Origin: Imbricaverruca yamaguchii
Lineage: Eukaryota; Arthropoda; Thecostraca; Neoverrucidae
Reading direction: 5' to 3'
DNA length: 64,000 bases
Assembly: GCA_034440575.1 (NCBI GenBank)
Contig: JAOTOL010001598.1
Location: forward strand, 1,166,001 to 1,230,000
Shown: positions 11,549 through 21,962 of the stretch, in pieces
Numbering within the stretch: the stretch's first letter is position 1
Layout of the letters: each line of letters opens with the position of its first letter
Position numbers and translations under genes: made by a program
Notes under the pieces: generated by a model
What the model was told of the DNA's origin: nothing
What the model saw: only the letters and a program-made list of their open reading frames with translations
The model's database searches: none

Positions 11549-11739
11549 CCAGCCCGGAGGGGGCGTTCCTGACGGAGCTGACCAGCACGGTGCTGGCGCT
11601 GCCGCTGCACCTGCGGCGGCGCTGCCGGGCGCTGCGCTGCCTGCTGCCGGCGCTGGGCGTGGCGCGCCTGCTGGCCGCCTGTCCGCAGCTGCCGCACCAG
11701 CTGGTCACGGCGCTGCGCGACCCGGCCGTCGTCACACAC
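11549..11739 (+). CDS. THADA: THADA exon 7
   Basis: Acceptor gcggcag, donor gtgagt, phase 1 in and phase 0 out. FLTELTSTVLALPLHLRRRC corresponds to the human FFVELTESLLRLEWHIKGKY region. The acceptor has no clear pyrimidine tract. Confidence 0.92.
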
Positions 11740-12494
11740 GTGAGTCACGCTGCTGGGGGCGGGGAGGACGGCATATTAGGCGCCGCACGCGATAGGTGCG
11801 CTTGGCTGTTGACACATGCTAGGGGATGAAAAACGACTTTGTGATGGATTTGTGTGGATGGATGGAACATGGTCCTCAGGGAAACCATCATTTTGTTCTT
11901 GCTGCGATGTTGGATGATGCTGCTTAGTGATAAAGTGCTCCGGGGTTATTTGAAATTAAGAGTGAAAACTGGTGGGTTTTTCAATCCGGACTTTTGTTAC
12001 AGTAATTGCCACTGGATAGTTGGAAACGGAAACTATGGTCGTATCTTATTCCCGGGTTTATTTTTGTCACATTCGAATTCGATTATCGATGAATTCCAAA
12101 TTGAAATTGGGCACCAAGAGTTGGAGTGCGCAAGGAGGACTTCCTGATTCCTGTAGTACTACTGGCTCCCTGCACGTGGCCGCCATGATGGGCCAGCACC
12201 ACACATCATCTGCTGACCTGACGTACGCCGTTAGTGCGCCTCCACCTGTCATTACGGGCTTTATGTCGTTCTGATACGTGTGGGAGAGTGGAGGACAAGG
12301 CGACACCAGCAATCGTGCACGTCATTGGCATGCAATTTTTATTGTGGGAAAAACAAATGTATTTTGTCCCCCTCCCACAATATGGATGTTACTCGGATTG
12401 CTGTCACGTTATCACCCCTAACCTTCCACGGTATCCATGGTACACAGGCTGTGCCATGTCGTGTCACTTGCACCTTGTCGTGATAACGACTGCT

Positions 12495-13075
12495 GACTGT
12501 CCCGGTACCCGTGGCACACAGGCGGTGGACCTCTACTGTGTGCTGGTGACCACCGCTGACTGTGTCCCGTGGCACACAGGCGGTGGACCTCTACTGTGTG
12601 CTGGTGACCACCGCTGACTGTGTCCCGGTACCCGTGGCACACAGGCGGTGGACCTCTACTGTGTGCTGGTGACCACCGCTGACTGTGTCCGGGTACCCGT
12701 GGCACACAGGCGGTGGACCTCTACTGTGTGCTGGTGACCACCGCTGACTGTGTCCCGTGGCACACAGGCGGTACCTCCGCTGTACCACAGACTTCCCCCG
12801 GTGGACCTCTACTGTGTTGGTGACCACCGCTGACTGTGTCCCGGTACCCGCGGCACACAGCCGGTGGACCTCTACTGTGTGCTGGTGACCACCGCTGACT
12901 GTGTCCCGGTACCCGCGGCACACAGGCGGTGGACCTCTACTGTGTGCTGGTGACCACCGCTGACTGTGCCGGTACCCGTGGCACACAGGCGGTGGACCTC
13001 TACTGTGTGCTGGTGACCACCGCTGACTGTGTCCCGCGGCACACAGGCGGTGGACCTCTACTGTGTGCTGGTGAC
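12495..13075 (+). repeat. ~60-bp array carrying the exon 8 acceptor
   Basis: Units contain ggcacacag followed by the first ~29 nt of exon 8 (GCGGTGGACCTCTACTGTG...). AG-bounded exon starts occur at 12522, 12580, 12645, 12710, 12768, 12861, 12926, 12989 and the true 13047; one further copy has lost its AG. Each copy also contains ctggtgacc, a weak donor. Confidence 0.95.
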
Positions 13076-13397
13076 GGAGCACGCGCGCGTCGCCGAGCGC
13101 GCCGACTGGCTGCGCGCCTGGGTGGACCCGCTGTTCGGCTCGGACGCGCTGCCGGCCGCCGCGCTGGCGCAGATCACCAAGCGCGTGACGCAGCTGGCGC
13201 CCGGCTCGGTGACGTACGTGGCGGCGCGGATCGCGGCGCTGCCGCGTCTGCCGCGCCACCTGCAGCTGGTGCTGCTGACCGCCGTGCAGGCGGCGCACCG
13301 CCAGGGCGCGCTCGACACCGACCGCGTCGACGACAGCTGGCGCGGCGTGCTGCCCATGGAGCGGCTGCGCGCCGCGCTCCGACACAAGGACGACGAG
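13047..13397 (+). CDS. THADA: THADA exon 8
   Basis: Acceptor ggcacacag, donor gtgggt, phase 0 at both ends, 117 codons (AVDLYCVLVTEHARVAERAD...). WLRAWVDPLF and the following helices match the human WHETWVSPLLF block. About 29 nt of the exon start plus its acceptor are repeated upstream in a ~60-bp array. Confidence 0.93.
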
Positions 13398-13569
13398 GTG
13401 GGTGGGGGGAGCGCCGGGGAGGGGGCTGCGGCGCGGTCGCGTCCGTCTGGTGCTTTTACTTGTCGGGAGAGTTCGAACGGTACGGGTGAAAAGCTCGACT
13501 TCAAGTGAATGATGCCTGAAGAGGGCTCACTCTCCAGCGAACTACTGCAAACTGGTGTTCGGTCGAACC

Positions 13570-13675
13570 GTGAACATACCGGCCGTGTACTCCAGCGTAC
13601 CGGCCGCTACTCCAGCGTACCGGCCCTGTACTCCGGCGTACCTCTCGTGTACTCCAGCGTGCCTCCCGTATTGCC
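13570..13675 (+). repeat. ~20-bp minisatellite, intron 8
   Basis: About five degenerate copies of tactccagcgtaccggcc. The remaining intron to 14137 looks unique. Confidence 0.7.
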
Positions 13676-14145
13676 GTGTTGGCTATCATGTGGCCGCAAC
13701 AGTGTTGGCTGCTGATGTCGGTGCAGAATACTAACGGGAAACCACGGTTTGTTGTGGAGATGTCGGGTGCTAGTGTCAACGGCATTGAGTCAGCCGTCTA
13801 GTGAATCTATTGAGTCGACTGTCACACGTTTACGGACTTGCCAGTGCCTAAACATTCACTGCTCACGTTGGACAGTCTAGCAAGTCACAATGCGACATGT
13901 CTATATTCTACCTTATGTCTGTTCTCGACGGGTGTCGCGTGGGACTCCAAGCGTATGGTGCGCTCGTAGGCATAATTAATTGATCAGTGAAGTAGTTGTA
14001 TCATTCCCCTTCCACTTGAATTCTCGAAAGTTGGATGCTAAATCTGTTCACCTCTTGGCCACTTACACCGCGAGAGATATCCCTTTGTGTGTTATATCTG
14101 TGCGTGCCTGATGCATAAGCGGATACCGTTAAGCACTAGCGTCAG

Positions 14146-14304
14146 ATCAGTTATCGGTTATTGATTTTTGGCGACACGTCGACCGTTCAGTCGTGTAGCG
14201 CGCCAATCTCTCACGCCGATTGGTCGCGGGCGAAGATGAGCGACAGGTGAGACTCGAACTCACAATCTTTCGATTGTTAGCTGGCCCCTAGACTACTCGT
14301 CCCA
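14146..14304 (-). mobile_element. family B SINE, minus orientation
   Basis: Reverse complement of the family B element (gagactcgaactcac is the B box on the other strand). Flanked by TAGCGTCAG at 14137-14145 and 14305-14313. Confidence 0.9.
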
Positions 14305-14386
14305 TAGCGTCAGTTCGTTAGCTGTATATGGCATTATATCCGCGCTATTCCATTTCGTCTCTTCATGTGCTGATCCATCTCGCCAG

Positions 14387-14542
14387 GTTCGCATCGCCGC
14401 GCTCACGGTGCTCTCGGACAGTCAGAAGACGTCCGAGCTGTTCGACCCGGTGGAGCTGCGGCTGATCGTGCGCTTCGTGGCCGCCAATCTGACCAATCAG
14501 TCGCCGGCATTCCGCCAGCAGCTGATGGCCGTCATGAAAAAG
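14387..14542 (+). CDS. THADA: THADA exon 9
   Basis: Acceptor ctcgccag, donor gtgggc, phase 0 at both ends. NLTNQSPAFRQQLMAVMKK aligns well with human NLNSQSPGVRQQICSLLKK, one of the best conserved stretches of the N-terminal half. Confidence 0.95.
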
Positions 14543-14867
14543 GTGGGCGTGGCGTCAGGTGACGCCGTGGAGGCGGGGTGGAGTGGCGTGGTTCTGTTCG
14601 CCTCCCCCCCCCCGAGAAGGTGTTTTCGGCGCCGACAACGAAGCAGTGTAGTGGTTGTGGTCAAGCCGCCGTCAGCATTCACAGTACCCATGGCGAATGC
14701 CCGTGAATGGGCTTATACAGACCAACCAATTGTATTACACCATACGATCCTTGCGTATGTTTAAGTTCGTATGCTGCAATCGCCTGCCCTTGCCCTGCGC
14801 AGCCCTTGCACTGGCCTGATGACGACGTCTCCATAGATCACCTTCAGCCGCCGTCTGAAGCCAGTCC

Positions 14868-16168
14868 CGGGTGTGCCAGTGATCTGGAGCCAGTCCCGGG
14901 TGTGCCAGTGATCTGGAGCCAGTCCCGGGTGTGCCAGTGATCTGGAGCCAGTCCTGGGTGTGCCAGTGATCTGGAGCCAGTCCTGGGTGTGCCAGTGATC
15001 TGGAGCCAGTCCCGGGTGTGCCAGTGATCTGGAGCCAGTCCTGGGTGTGCCAGTGATCTGGAGCCAGTCCTGGGTGTGCCAGTGATCTGGAGCCAGTCCC
15101 GGGTGTGCCAGTGATCTGGAGCCAGTCCCGGGTGTGCCAGTGATCTGGAGCCAGTCCTGGGTGTGCCAGTGATCTGGAGCCAGTCCTGGGTGTGCCAGTG
15201 ATCTGGAGCCAGTCCTGGGTGTGCCAGTGATCTGGAGCCAGTCCTGGGTGTACCAGTGATCTGGAGCCAGTCCCGGTGTGCCAGTGATCTGGAGCCAGTC
15301 CCGGGTGTGCCAGTGAGCTGGAGCCAGTCCCGGGTGTGCCAGTGATCTTGAGCCAGTCCCGGGTGTGCCAGTGATCTGGAGCCAGTCCTGGGTGTGCCAG
15401 TGATCTAGAGCCAGTCCTGGGTGTGCCAGTGATCTGGAGCCAGTCCTGGGTGTGCCAGGACCGGTGCCATATCTGGCGTCCAGTGATCTGGAGCCAGTCC
15501 GGGTGTGCCAGTGATCTGGAGCCAGTCCCGGGTGTGCCAGTGATCTGGAGCCAGTCCCGGGTGTGCCAGTGATCTGGAGCCAGTCCCGGGTGTGCCAGTG
15601 ATCTGGAGCCAGTCCCGGGTGTGCCAGTGATCTGGAGCCAGTCCCGGGTGTGCCAGTGATCTGGAGCCAGTCCCGGGTGTGCCAGTGATCTGGAGCCAGT
15701 CCTGGGTGTGCCAGTGATCTGGAGCCAGTCCCGGTGTGCCAGTGATTGGAGCCCGGTGTGCCAGTGATCTGGAGCCAGTCCCGGGTGTGCCAGTGATCTG
15801 GAGCCAGTCCCGGGTGTGCCAGTGATCTGGAGCCAGTCCCGGGTGTGCCAGTGATCTGGAGCCAGTCCTGGGTGTGCCAGTGATCTGGAGCCAGTCCCGG
15901 GTGTGCCAGTGATCTGGAGCCAGTCCCGGTGTGCCAGTGATCTGGAGCCAGTCCCGGGTGTGCCAGTGATCTGGAGCCAGTCCCGGGTGTGCCAGTGATC
16001 TGGAGCCAGTCCCGGGTGTGCCAGTGATCTGGAGCCAGTCCCGGGTGTGCCAGTGATCTGGAGCCAGTCCCGGGTGTGCCAGTGATCTGGAGCCAGTCCC
16101 GGGTGTGCCAGTGATCTGGAGCCAGTCCCGGTGTGCCAGTGATCTGGAGCCAGTCCCGGGTGTGCCAG
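14868..16168 (+). repeat. 29-bp minisatellite, about 45 copies, intron 9
   Basis: Units gtgccagtgatctggagcca plus gtcccgggt with very low divergence (cc/ct variants, few 1-bp losses). It fills the intron up to about 20 nt before the exon 10 acceptor, so branch point and tract probably lie in repeat-derived sequence. It creates a spurious 484-codon minus frame. Confidence 0.97.
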
Positions 16169-16189
16169 TGACGCCGGTGCGGCCGGCAG

Positions 16190-16434
16190 ATCCTGGTCCG
16201 GCTGGTGGACGGCACCAGCGCCCTGCTGCGCCGGCTGGACGAGGCCGAGCGGCGGTCGGCCGCGCTGGACGACCGGCTGGCGCCGCTGGAGCGGCTGCGC
16301 GCCTACGAGACCGGCCTGCGCCGCCTGTTCGAGCTGCCGTTCCGGGGTCTGTTCCCGGGCGCCAACTTCCCGCGCCGGTGCACCAGTCTGAAGCTGCTCG
16401 CCATGATCGAGGACTTCTTCGGCGACTCGTCCAG
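16190..16434 (+). CDS. THADA: THADA exon 10
   Basis: Acceptor ggccggcag, donor gtggga, phase 0 in and phase 2 out. LFELPFRGLFPGANFPRRC corresponds to human LFEALFPGSSYSTRF. The 29-bp intron-9 array ends about 20 nt before the acceptor. Confidence 0.94.
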
Positions 16435-16934
16435 GTGGGAACCCGAAGCGCTTGCGTTGGCTGGCGGGTATAGTTGTGCACGCGTATTGGTTGGTGTTGC
16501 CTGTTATTCACGGAAGCGATGGTCCAGCCATTCAAGGGGGTAACGAACGCTGGATTCTCGCCGATGGATGGTCGAGCTATTTAGAGGGTAGTGTACGCTG
16601 GGCTCTCGCCGGTAATTATCAGTCTGAGGATAACTGGAGGGCCAAATTGGAGCAACTCAGTGTAAAGTTATACCTATTATCTGATCCATCCTCATGTTTT
16701 GATAGCTAAATAAGAAGGTTGACTGTATTTGGTGATGTTCGTTATGCTATCACAGATACACTCTAAGCGATAACTGACACTGGTGCTGCCTTCAGTGGAG
16801 TTTAGCGAATGTTTTCGGGGTATTCTGGCCCAAGTGACCCATGCTGACTTTTTTGTGTGCTGTTTTTTTTTGTTAGTGACAATTTTTGTGCCACAAAGTT
16901 TATTTTGTTACTTCATGTTTTGCAATGCGTGTGA

Positions 16935-17130
16935 TGTATGGCCGAGTGGTCAAATGACCTGACCAACCCTCGGACGCGAGCGATGTCAGAGTCGCGTCAT
17001 CGGGACCACACGTCTCTGAGACTCGTCTCAGTGGATACACCGCCAGGGGGACTCTGACATGCATTGCTCAGGTAGTAATATGCCCCATAAGCAAGCTTAA
17101 ACCTTCGGTGGGGTGAAGTGTAAAATGTAT
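16935..17130 (+). mobile_element. possible degraded SINE
   Basis: tggccgagtggtc resembles a tRNA A box, but no intact B box follows. Sequence 17130-17600 contains only irregular gtgac-rich degenerate text. Confidence 0.3.
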
Positions 17131-17609
17131 GATAACAAAACCGACTAATTTTCACTCTCAAGGCCGCAGAGGGCTAGTCCAAAAGTCCGCCTGATTCCGG
17201 GACGTGCGTCTCTGCCATGACTCGACTAATACGTGACTATTGTCTGATTTGCGAACTTGTGACTTACGGACCGACGGCCTTGTGATGACCTATCATCTTG
17301 CGGCTTACTAGTGAACACTTCTGACCAAGTTATAACCGAAAATGAATTGTGACCTAGGTAACACAACCTTTTTAATGACTAATGACCTTTTGGTTGACTG
17401 ATTTGGCCTTGTGACTGATATGTAATATTGTGAAGAGTGCGTGGACGTACGATTGGCATGCAGCATTGTGGCTGGCCTGGAATCTCTTCACTGATAAGAC
17501 CCGGTGACTAGCATTGTGACTGACCTGCTACCTTCTGGTCCATCCGTGATCCTGCGACTAATCTGTAGCCTTGCGACTGGTCTACGCCCGTTACAGCTGA
17601 TCGCTGGCA

Positions 17610-17895
17610 GTGTGGTTGACCTGTGACCCTGTATGACCCTCAGACCGGTCATGTGTACAGCCACCTGGTACCACCTACTGGCAGTTGACTTGTACAGCCA
17701 CCTCAGACCGGTCATGTGTACAGCCACCGCGACCACCTACTGGCCATGTTGACCTGTGACCCTGTATGACCCTCAGACCGGTCATGTGTACAGCCACCTG
17801 GTGGGAGCGCGACCACCTACTGGCAGTGTTGTTGACCTGTGACCCTGTATGACCCTCAGACCGGTCATGTGTACAGCCACCTGGTGGGAGCGCGA
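17610..17895 (+). repeat. array carrying the exon 11 acceptor
   Basis: Four copies of gaccctcag/ACCGGTCATGTGTACAGCC-type sequence, with AG-bounded starts at 17644, 17707, 17777 and the true 17860. The third copy extends ~50 nt into exon sequence. Upstream copies lead to stop codons. Confidence 0.93.
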
Positions 17896-18001
17896 CCACC
17901 TGCTGGCCATGCTGCACTGCATGGGCGACTGCTACGAGAACAACAAGGAGATGGCGCTGCGCTTCCTGATGTCGCACGATCTCGGTCTGCTCCAGATGGG
18001 G
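17860..18001 (+). CDS. THADA: THADA exon 11
   Basis: The acceptor ends gaccctcag. The alternative AG at gtgtacag, 15 nt further on, would break the frame, so 17860 is chosen. Phase 2 in, phase 0 out (PVMCTATWWERDHLLAML...). The acceptor with up to ~50 nt of exon is repeated three times upstream. Confidence 0.88.
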
Positions 18002-18099
18002 GTGAGGTGGCCGGCTGCCGGCCTAGGGAGCCTGGATGATGTGGTGGCGATGTCGGTGGGTAGGTTTGTTACTGTTCGGTGGTTAATGTATGACTGTTG

Positions 18100-18173
18100 T
18101 TAATGTATCAACGTATGGGCGCTGCATGACCTCGGCAGTCGATGCGCCCCTAAACTCCAATAACCAACCAACC
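18100..18173 (+). mobile_element. SINE 3' tail fragment
   Basis: gggcgctgcatgacctcggc...ccaataaccaaccaacc resembles the 3' end of the SINE families. A similar fragment lies at 20030-20085. Confidence 0.45.
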
Positions 18174-18694
18174 AATGTATCAACGTCTTGGGCTTCCTGT
18201 GGCTGTGGGAACATGGATCGCACGCCCTGCTCTTGCGACAGCTTTTTGGTGTTTGAGTCGGGATCAACCAACGTCCAGCATCAGCGGCATCATGATCCTA
18301 ACATTGTCATAGTACCGTCTTGTGGTGTGGTTAAATACTATCCCGTCAGGAGCATATTCGCAAACCATTTGTGGTTCGTGGCGTATGACCGAAGTGTCGT
18401 CTGGTTCTGATGGCGCTGTTCCCAAGATGATCGGCACATCAGTCTGCCTCTCGCTTCAAGAACATGTACGGGGGACGTTTCGTTGATGTTTGCGTCCGCA
18501 ATTCAGGAACATTTTCTAACGCTGCATCTGGTTTATGCTTGCTGATAGGAGTGTCAGCTTCTAACTTCACCACCCTTCACCGTCATTGACTGACTTATAG
18601 CATCTAATCTGACGCTGGTGTGGCTGGTGGGAGTGCCGTTTTTTATGTCACCACCGTTCTCCGTTTGCCGGCGAGTGTCGGTTTCTGACATTGC

Positions 18695-18995
18695 CAGTTA
18701 CCACCGGACTGTCCGCCGGCGGGGTTGTCGGCTGTTGACGTCACCACCGGACTGTCCGCCGGCGGGGTTGTCGGCTGTTGACGTCACCACCGGACTGTCC
18801 GCCGGCGGGGTTGTCGGCTGTTGACGTCACCACCGGACTGTCCGCCGGCGGGGTTGTCGGCTGTTGACGTGTTGTCTGCCGGCGGGGTTGTCGGCTGTTG
18901 ACGTCACCACCGGACTGTCCGCCGGCGGGGTTGTCGGCTGTTGACGTGTTGTCTGCCGGCGGGGTTGTCGGCTGTTGACCTCACCACCGGTCTCC
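18695..18995 (+). repeat. 43-bp array abutting the exon 12 acceptor
   Basis: Copies of ccaccggactgtccgccgg plus cggggttgtcggctgttgac. The true site reads gtctccgcctgccggcag; the copies have gg in place of the AG, so they are dead acceptor look-alikes. Most units also contain TGACGTCA. Confidence 0.93.
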
Positions 18996-19007
18996 GCCTG
19001 CCGGCAG

Positions 19008-19162
19008 GAGGACGAGCTGCGCACGCTGCTGACGTCGGCGCTCAGTCTGGCCAGCAGTCCCCGGCCGCCCGACCCGGTCACGGCCGCCTACCTGCTGCGG
19101 GCCTACGTCCGCCTGCCGGGCGCCGCCGACGCGCTGCGCCGTCAGCTGGCCAGCGGCGCGGC
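19008..19162 (+). CDS. THADA: THADA exon 12
   Basis: Acceptor gcctgccggcag, donor gtgagt, phase 0 in and phase 2 out. PPDPVTAAYLLRAYVRLPGA matches human KPYDCVTASYLLNFLIWQDA. A 43-bp array runs up to the polypyrimidine tract. Confidence 0.93.
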
Positions 19163-20590
19163 GTGAGTACCGCCGCTGCGGCAGACGTGACGCGTGACGC
19201 GTGGTGGCCGTGACGACACAGTCGCCGCGGGGAGCTTCGATTGTGGCTGCATGTACGCCGGCGTGACGCACGCGGAGGTCGGAGGTGTTGTGGTGACGTG
19301 GGGTGATGTGGGAAACGGGCAGGTGAGAAGTGATTCTCGACATGGGACCGCTGTCACGAGCCGGAAACAGTCAGGCGTGAGGGGCTGCCGCTGGGATGGT
19401 GACCGGAGTAGCCAGGTCCCCTACGGGCACACCAGCAGGTGGTGTCGCTGCTGGCGGCTGTAGTAGGACCGGTGCATGTAGCCGCCTGTGAGTTGGCCCT
19501 TGTGCTTTGTTGATGTTGATGTCCCGTTGATGTGCAGCCTACCGTGCTCGTGTGTGAATCTGCTACCTCACGCAGCAGGGGCTTCAGTCGCCGGTGTGTA
19601 TCAGCAATAGGTGTCCGTTTTACACAAACCAGCATGATTTGGCCTAATGTACGGATGCTTTGATGGAAGCACTTTGTATCATTTTAGGCAGGGTGGTCGC
19701 TGGGGTTGTTTTATGGAAATGGGCCCATGCGAACTAAATGCTGTTCCTTGGACCGAAAACTGACCTTTGCGCCCACGGTGTTCTGACCCGCTTACCGTTT
19801 ATCATGTTTTAATAGGCTGTTTATCATTAGAACCTCCACTACACCAGATTTTAGGACGTGTAAACAGCGACACTGCGTATGCTGCTAAAGGATGACTCTG
19901 AGGTTGTGTCGTCTGGTGACATTTTTACCTTCCTTCGACAAGCAAATTTTGATAGTATCTATCGCCGTCCCCGAATATTTTGTCTTGCTGCCTACTGTAG
20001 GAGCATAGTAGATAGCCTGTAAACACAGTTATGGGCGCAAAATGACCATGGCAGTCGACGCGCCCCAAAACCCCAATTCATCATCTTAGACCGAGAACCA
20101 CTTCCCGATCGAGATATTGCAAGTCTGTGTTGAGACATTCGCACACCAGCCTTGCACAGTAGCTATTCGTGAGCCGTTGCAATTTGAAAAAATGGTACGA
20201 TTAAGCAAAGTCGCATCTGATCTCCCCACTTAAATACTTCAGAATTTCTTGCGGGAAAGGTCTGTCATTAATATTGCAAAATTGTTGTCACAGCTCGCAC
20301 AATTCAGACCCTATCAGGACAATGGCCTGCGATCATGTCAGCTGCTGACTAAACACGAGCGCCAATGGCGGCTCGAGCCCCATCTGGCCAAGAAACGGGA
20401 GACCAGATGTCGCCTCTCTACCAGCCCGAGCAGTCTGCCAGGATAAGGCGGCGGCGGAGAACGTGTCCAGTCCCTTGTGTACGGACGTGACTCACCCTGA
20501 TGACAGCCAGCGCCGGGTCCGAAACCCACCCACAGCCTGGCGCCGAGGGGAAGACGTCGGTCGGAGCGACTCCGCTGACCCTTGTTATCG
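19163..20590. other. intron 12, mostly unique
   Basis: No array and no gene seen. A SINE tail-like segment at 20030-20085 (gcagtcgacgcgcccc). Confidence 0.5.
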
Positions 20591-20599
20591 CGCCGGCAG

Positions 20600-21061
20600 C
20601 TCACCTGGTCCTGCGGCCACTGCCACCGCTGGGGACGCGGCCGGTGTTGGCACGGAGGACACCGACGCCAGCGCCAGCGCATCGAGTGCTGCCGGCGACG
20701 CGCCAGAAGAGACCGCCGCCGACAGTGACAGACCGGAAGAGACCGCCGCCGACAGTGACGGACCGGAAGAGACCGCCGCCGACAGCCCATCGAGTCCTGC
20801 TGCCACTGACGCCGCAGAAGACGCGCCAGAGACCGCTGCCAGCAGTGACGGGCCAGAAGGGACGGCCGCCGTCGGTGACGAGGCAGAGCCGACAGCCACA
20901 GCTGGCCGGCTGCTGCTGCAGCTGCTGCTGCGGCGGCTGCAGGCCGAGGTGACGCTGGCCGAGTCGACGCTGACCCTGGCCGCCGTCGAGGCGCCCGTGC
21001 ACGGCCTGCTGCTGTGCGTTCGCCTGCTGCTGACGGACGGCGCGGCCAGCGCCGACGTCAC
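20600..21061 (+). CDS. THADA: THADA exon 13 (start uncertain)
   Basis: The start at 20600 follows gcgccggcag. AGs leading to 20507 or 20471 are also in frame, so up to 43 more codons are possible. The first two thirds is an Ala/Glu/Asp/Thr-rich low-complexity insert with no counterpart I recall in human THADA. It includes three 10-residue repeats of the type PEETAADSDG (20703-20792). The last ~55 codons (AGRLLLQLLLRRLQAEVTL...) return to conserved helices. Phase 2 in and out; donor gtgagt. Confidence 0.82.
20703..20792 (+). repeat. 30-bp coding minisatellite in exon 13
   Basis: Three in-frame copies encoding PEETAADSDR, PEETAADSDG and PEETAADSPS. 30 bp preserves the frame, so copy number may vary without damaging the protein. 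Confidence 0.93.
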
Positions 21062-21066
21062 GTGAG

Positions 21067-21530
21067 TGTAGTCGGCTGCTGGGGATATGTAGTCGGCTGT
21101 TGGGGATGGGTAGCCGGCTGCTGGGGATATGTAGTCGGTTGTTGGGATGCTTAGTTGGCTGCTGGGGATGTGTAGCCGGGTGCTGGGGATGTGTAGCAGG
21201 TTGCTGTGAACGTGTAACCGTCTGTTTGGGATGTGTAGCCGGCTGCTGGGGATATGTGACTGCTGTGGGATCTAGTTGCTGGGGGATGTGTAGCCGGCTG
21301 CTGGGGATGTGCAGTCTATGGGTACCAAAGGTCCCGGGTTCGACTCTAGCGCCACTCAGGACATTTCCCAATACCGCGGCCCACCGGCGAAACAGTGTGG
21401 GCGGCGCCATTAGCCGTGACTGTGCATAAAGTGTGTCGTGAACCAACCAATAAACAAACAAACAAAGGGGATGTGCAGTCGGTTGCTGAGCACTTGTAGC
21501 TGGTTATCTGGGGATGTGCAGCCAGTTGGT
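21067..21530 (+). repeat. ~22-bp minisatellite at the exon 13 donor, split by a SINE
   Basis: gtagccggctgctggggatgt-like units begin a few nt after the donor and resume after the SINE at 21467. Confidence 0.9.
21317..21466 (+). mobile_element. 5'-truncated family A SINE
   Basis: Starts at gggtaccaaagg of the family A body and ends aaacaaacaaacaaa. Flanked by GGGGATGTGCAGTC at 21303-21316 and 21467-21480. The target lay inside the minisatellite, so the array is older than the insertion. Confidence 0.93.
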
Positions 21531-21670
21531 GGACACGTCGACCGTTGAGTCATGTAGCCTCGCTAGCCTCTCACGCCGATTGGCCGCTGGCGAAGAGTAG
21601 CGACAGGTGAGACTCGAGCCCACAACCTTTCGATTGTGGGACAGACACCTTGCCCCTAGACTACTCGCCT
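21531..21670 (-). mobile_element. family B SINE, minus, next to exon 14
   Basis: Reverse-complement family B body (ctcacgccgattggccgc, cttgcccctagactactcg). Its boundary lies only about 22 nt from the exon 14 acceptor, so the element may provide branch-point sequence. I could not find a clear target duplication. Confidence 0.85.
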
Positions 21671-21691
21671 GACGCCGTGACCGTGCGGCAG

Positions 21692-21962
21692 GTGCACGGC
21701 CGACTGGCGCGGCCTGGGCGGCCGCCTGATCTCGCTGTGTCAGCGCGCCTCGGCCGCCGTGCTGCCGGTGGTGAGCAGCTCGTCGCCAGAGGGCCACCTG
21801 CCGATGGACCACAGCGCGGTGGCCGTGCGCCGGCTGGGCGCCACCCTGCGGCGCGCGCTGGCCGTCGGCCGGCCGCACCAGGAGGGCCGGGAGGACCGGC
21901 AGGACACGTCCGGCGTCACCGCCCAGATGCTGCTCATCTGCTGCTGGCGGACCATGAAGGAG
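21692..21962 (+). CDS. THADA: THADA exon 14 (start of DUF2428 core)
   Basis: Acceptor gtgcggcag, donor gtgggt, phase 2 in and phase 0 out, 271 nt. It carries SSSSPEGHLPMD and DTSGVTAQMLLICCWRTMKE, both hallmarks of THADA. The linker between them is much shorter than in human. A minus-strand SINE ends about 22 nt upstream of the acceptor, and the 3' 75 nt with the donor is duplicated 166 bp downstream. Confidence 0.96.

Noticed and set aside
14761..16215. 484-codon minus-strand open frame
   Set aside because: Produced entirely by the 29-bp array; its residues repeat with the array period and it overlaps THADA intron 9 and exon 10.
17875..18001. Exon 11 starting after gtgtacag (17875)
   Set aside because: That acceptor breaks the reading frame with exon 10; the AG at 17858-17859 preserves it.
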